Below, piece by piece: positions 63,947 to 64,000 of a DNA stretch of 64,000 nucleotides (positions are counted from its first letter, which is position 1; each line of letters begins with the position of its first letter). The notes beneath the pieces were generated by a model that was not told the origin of the DNA, ran no database searches, and was given only the letters and a program-made list of their open reading frames with translations. This DNA is from Methylacidiphilum caldifontis (lineage in GTDB: Bacteria; Verrucomicrobiota; Verrucomicrobiia; Methylacidiphilales; Methylacidiphilaceae), in the NCBI RefSeq assembly GCF_017310505.1, contig NZ_CP065957.1, positions 124,001-188,000 of the forward strand, written 5' to 3'. A program made the position numbers and the translations under genes.

Positions 63947-64000
63947 TTTTTACTAGGCCCTTTTTTTGTAGTTGATTGAAATTCTTTTTTTAATGTATCA

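Overview
The window reads as chromosomal DNA of a moderately AT-rich bacterium, most likely a thermoacidophilic verrucomicrobial methanotroph of the Methylacidiphilum type. This is an inference, from a complete PQQ biosynthesis operon (pqqABCDE) next to a PQQ-associated beta-propeller gene, an NAD-dependent formate dehydrogenase operon, a group II truncated globin, an HpnN-like RND protein and the yceD-rpmF-plsX-fabH block. No 16S or pmo/mxa/xox gene lies in the window to prove it.

Layout. 1-4.8 kb: endonuclease IV, a large AsmA-like envelope protein and a homodimeric glycyl-tRNA synthetase. 4.8-6.5 kb: gene-poor DNA containing a GC-rich patch with one Cys/His-rich small gene and a strong terminator. 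6.5-10.1 kb: a three-part indolepyruvate ferredoxin oxidoreductase fusion. 10.3-15.0 kb: a small secreted peptide, pqqA-E (pqqA is only 26 codons) and the divergent beta-propeller gene. 15.2-21.1 kb: fdsGBAD and a 3-methyladenine glycosylase. 21.4-24.6 kb: a ba3-type oxidase operon (tiny subunit IIa, II, I) facing a Crp/Fnr regulator, with a perfect FNR-type box between them. 25-30.4 kb: L,D-transpeptidase, RND protein, HNH nuclease, globin. 30.9-31.3 kb: tmRNA, followed by about 780 bp without genes. 32-38.5 kb: purM-purF, an M42-like peptidase, fabH-plsX-rpmF-yceD. 38.7-43.9 kb: nrdR, HIT protein, DUF4013-like protein, a cysteine-desulfurase-like protein that has lost its PLP lysine, PAP2 phosphatase, GT4 glycosyltransferase. 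44.4-48.2 kb: glnA and glnB behind a textbook sigma-54 promoter, then dihydrolipoamide dehydrogenase.

48.3-64 kb: a divergent type IV secretion/conjugation-like cluster that runs off the right edge. It has VirB9-, VirB10-, VirB6-, VirB3- and VirB4-like proteins, two paralogous VirB2-like pilins, two lipoproteins and three secreted proteins I do not recognise. Inside it, on the opposite strand, sits a pair encoding a complete sigma-70-family factor and a ParB/KorB-like protein, preceded by operator-like palindromes. One secreted gene is split by an A9 run, and the sigma gene may be split by an A6 run.

How the genes fit together: PQQ serves periplasmic methanol dehydrogenase; formate from C1 oxidation is taken to CO2 and NADH by FdsGBAD; electrons can leave through the ba3 oxidase, apparently under Crp/Fnr control. 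glnB-glnA handle nitrogen assimilation under sigma-54. The right-hand cluster looks like an integrated conjugative or secretion element with its own transcription and partition-type regulators.
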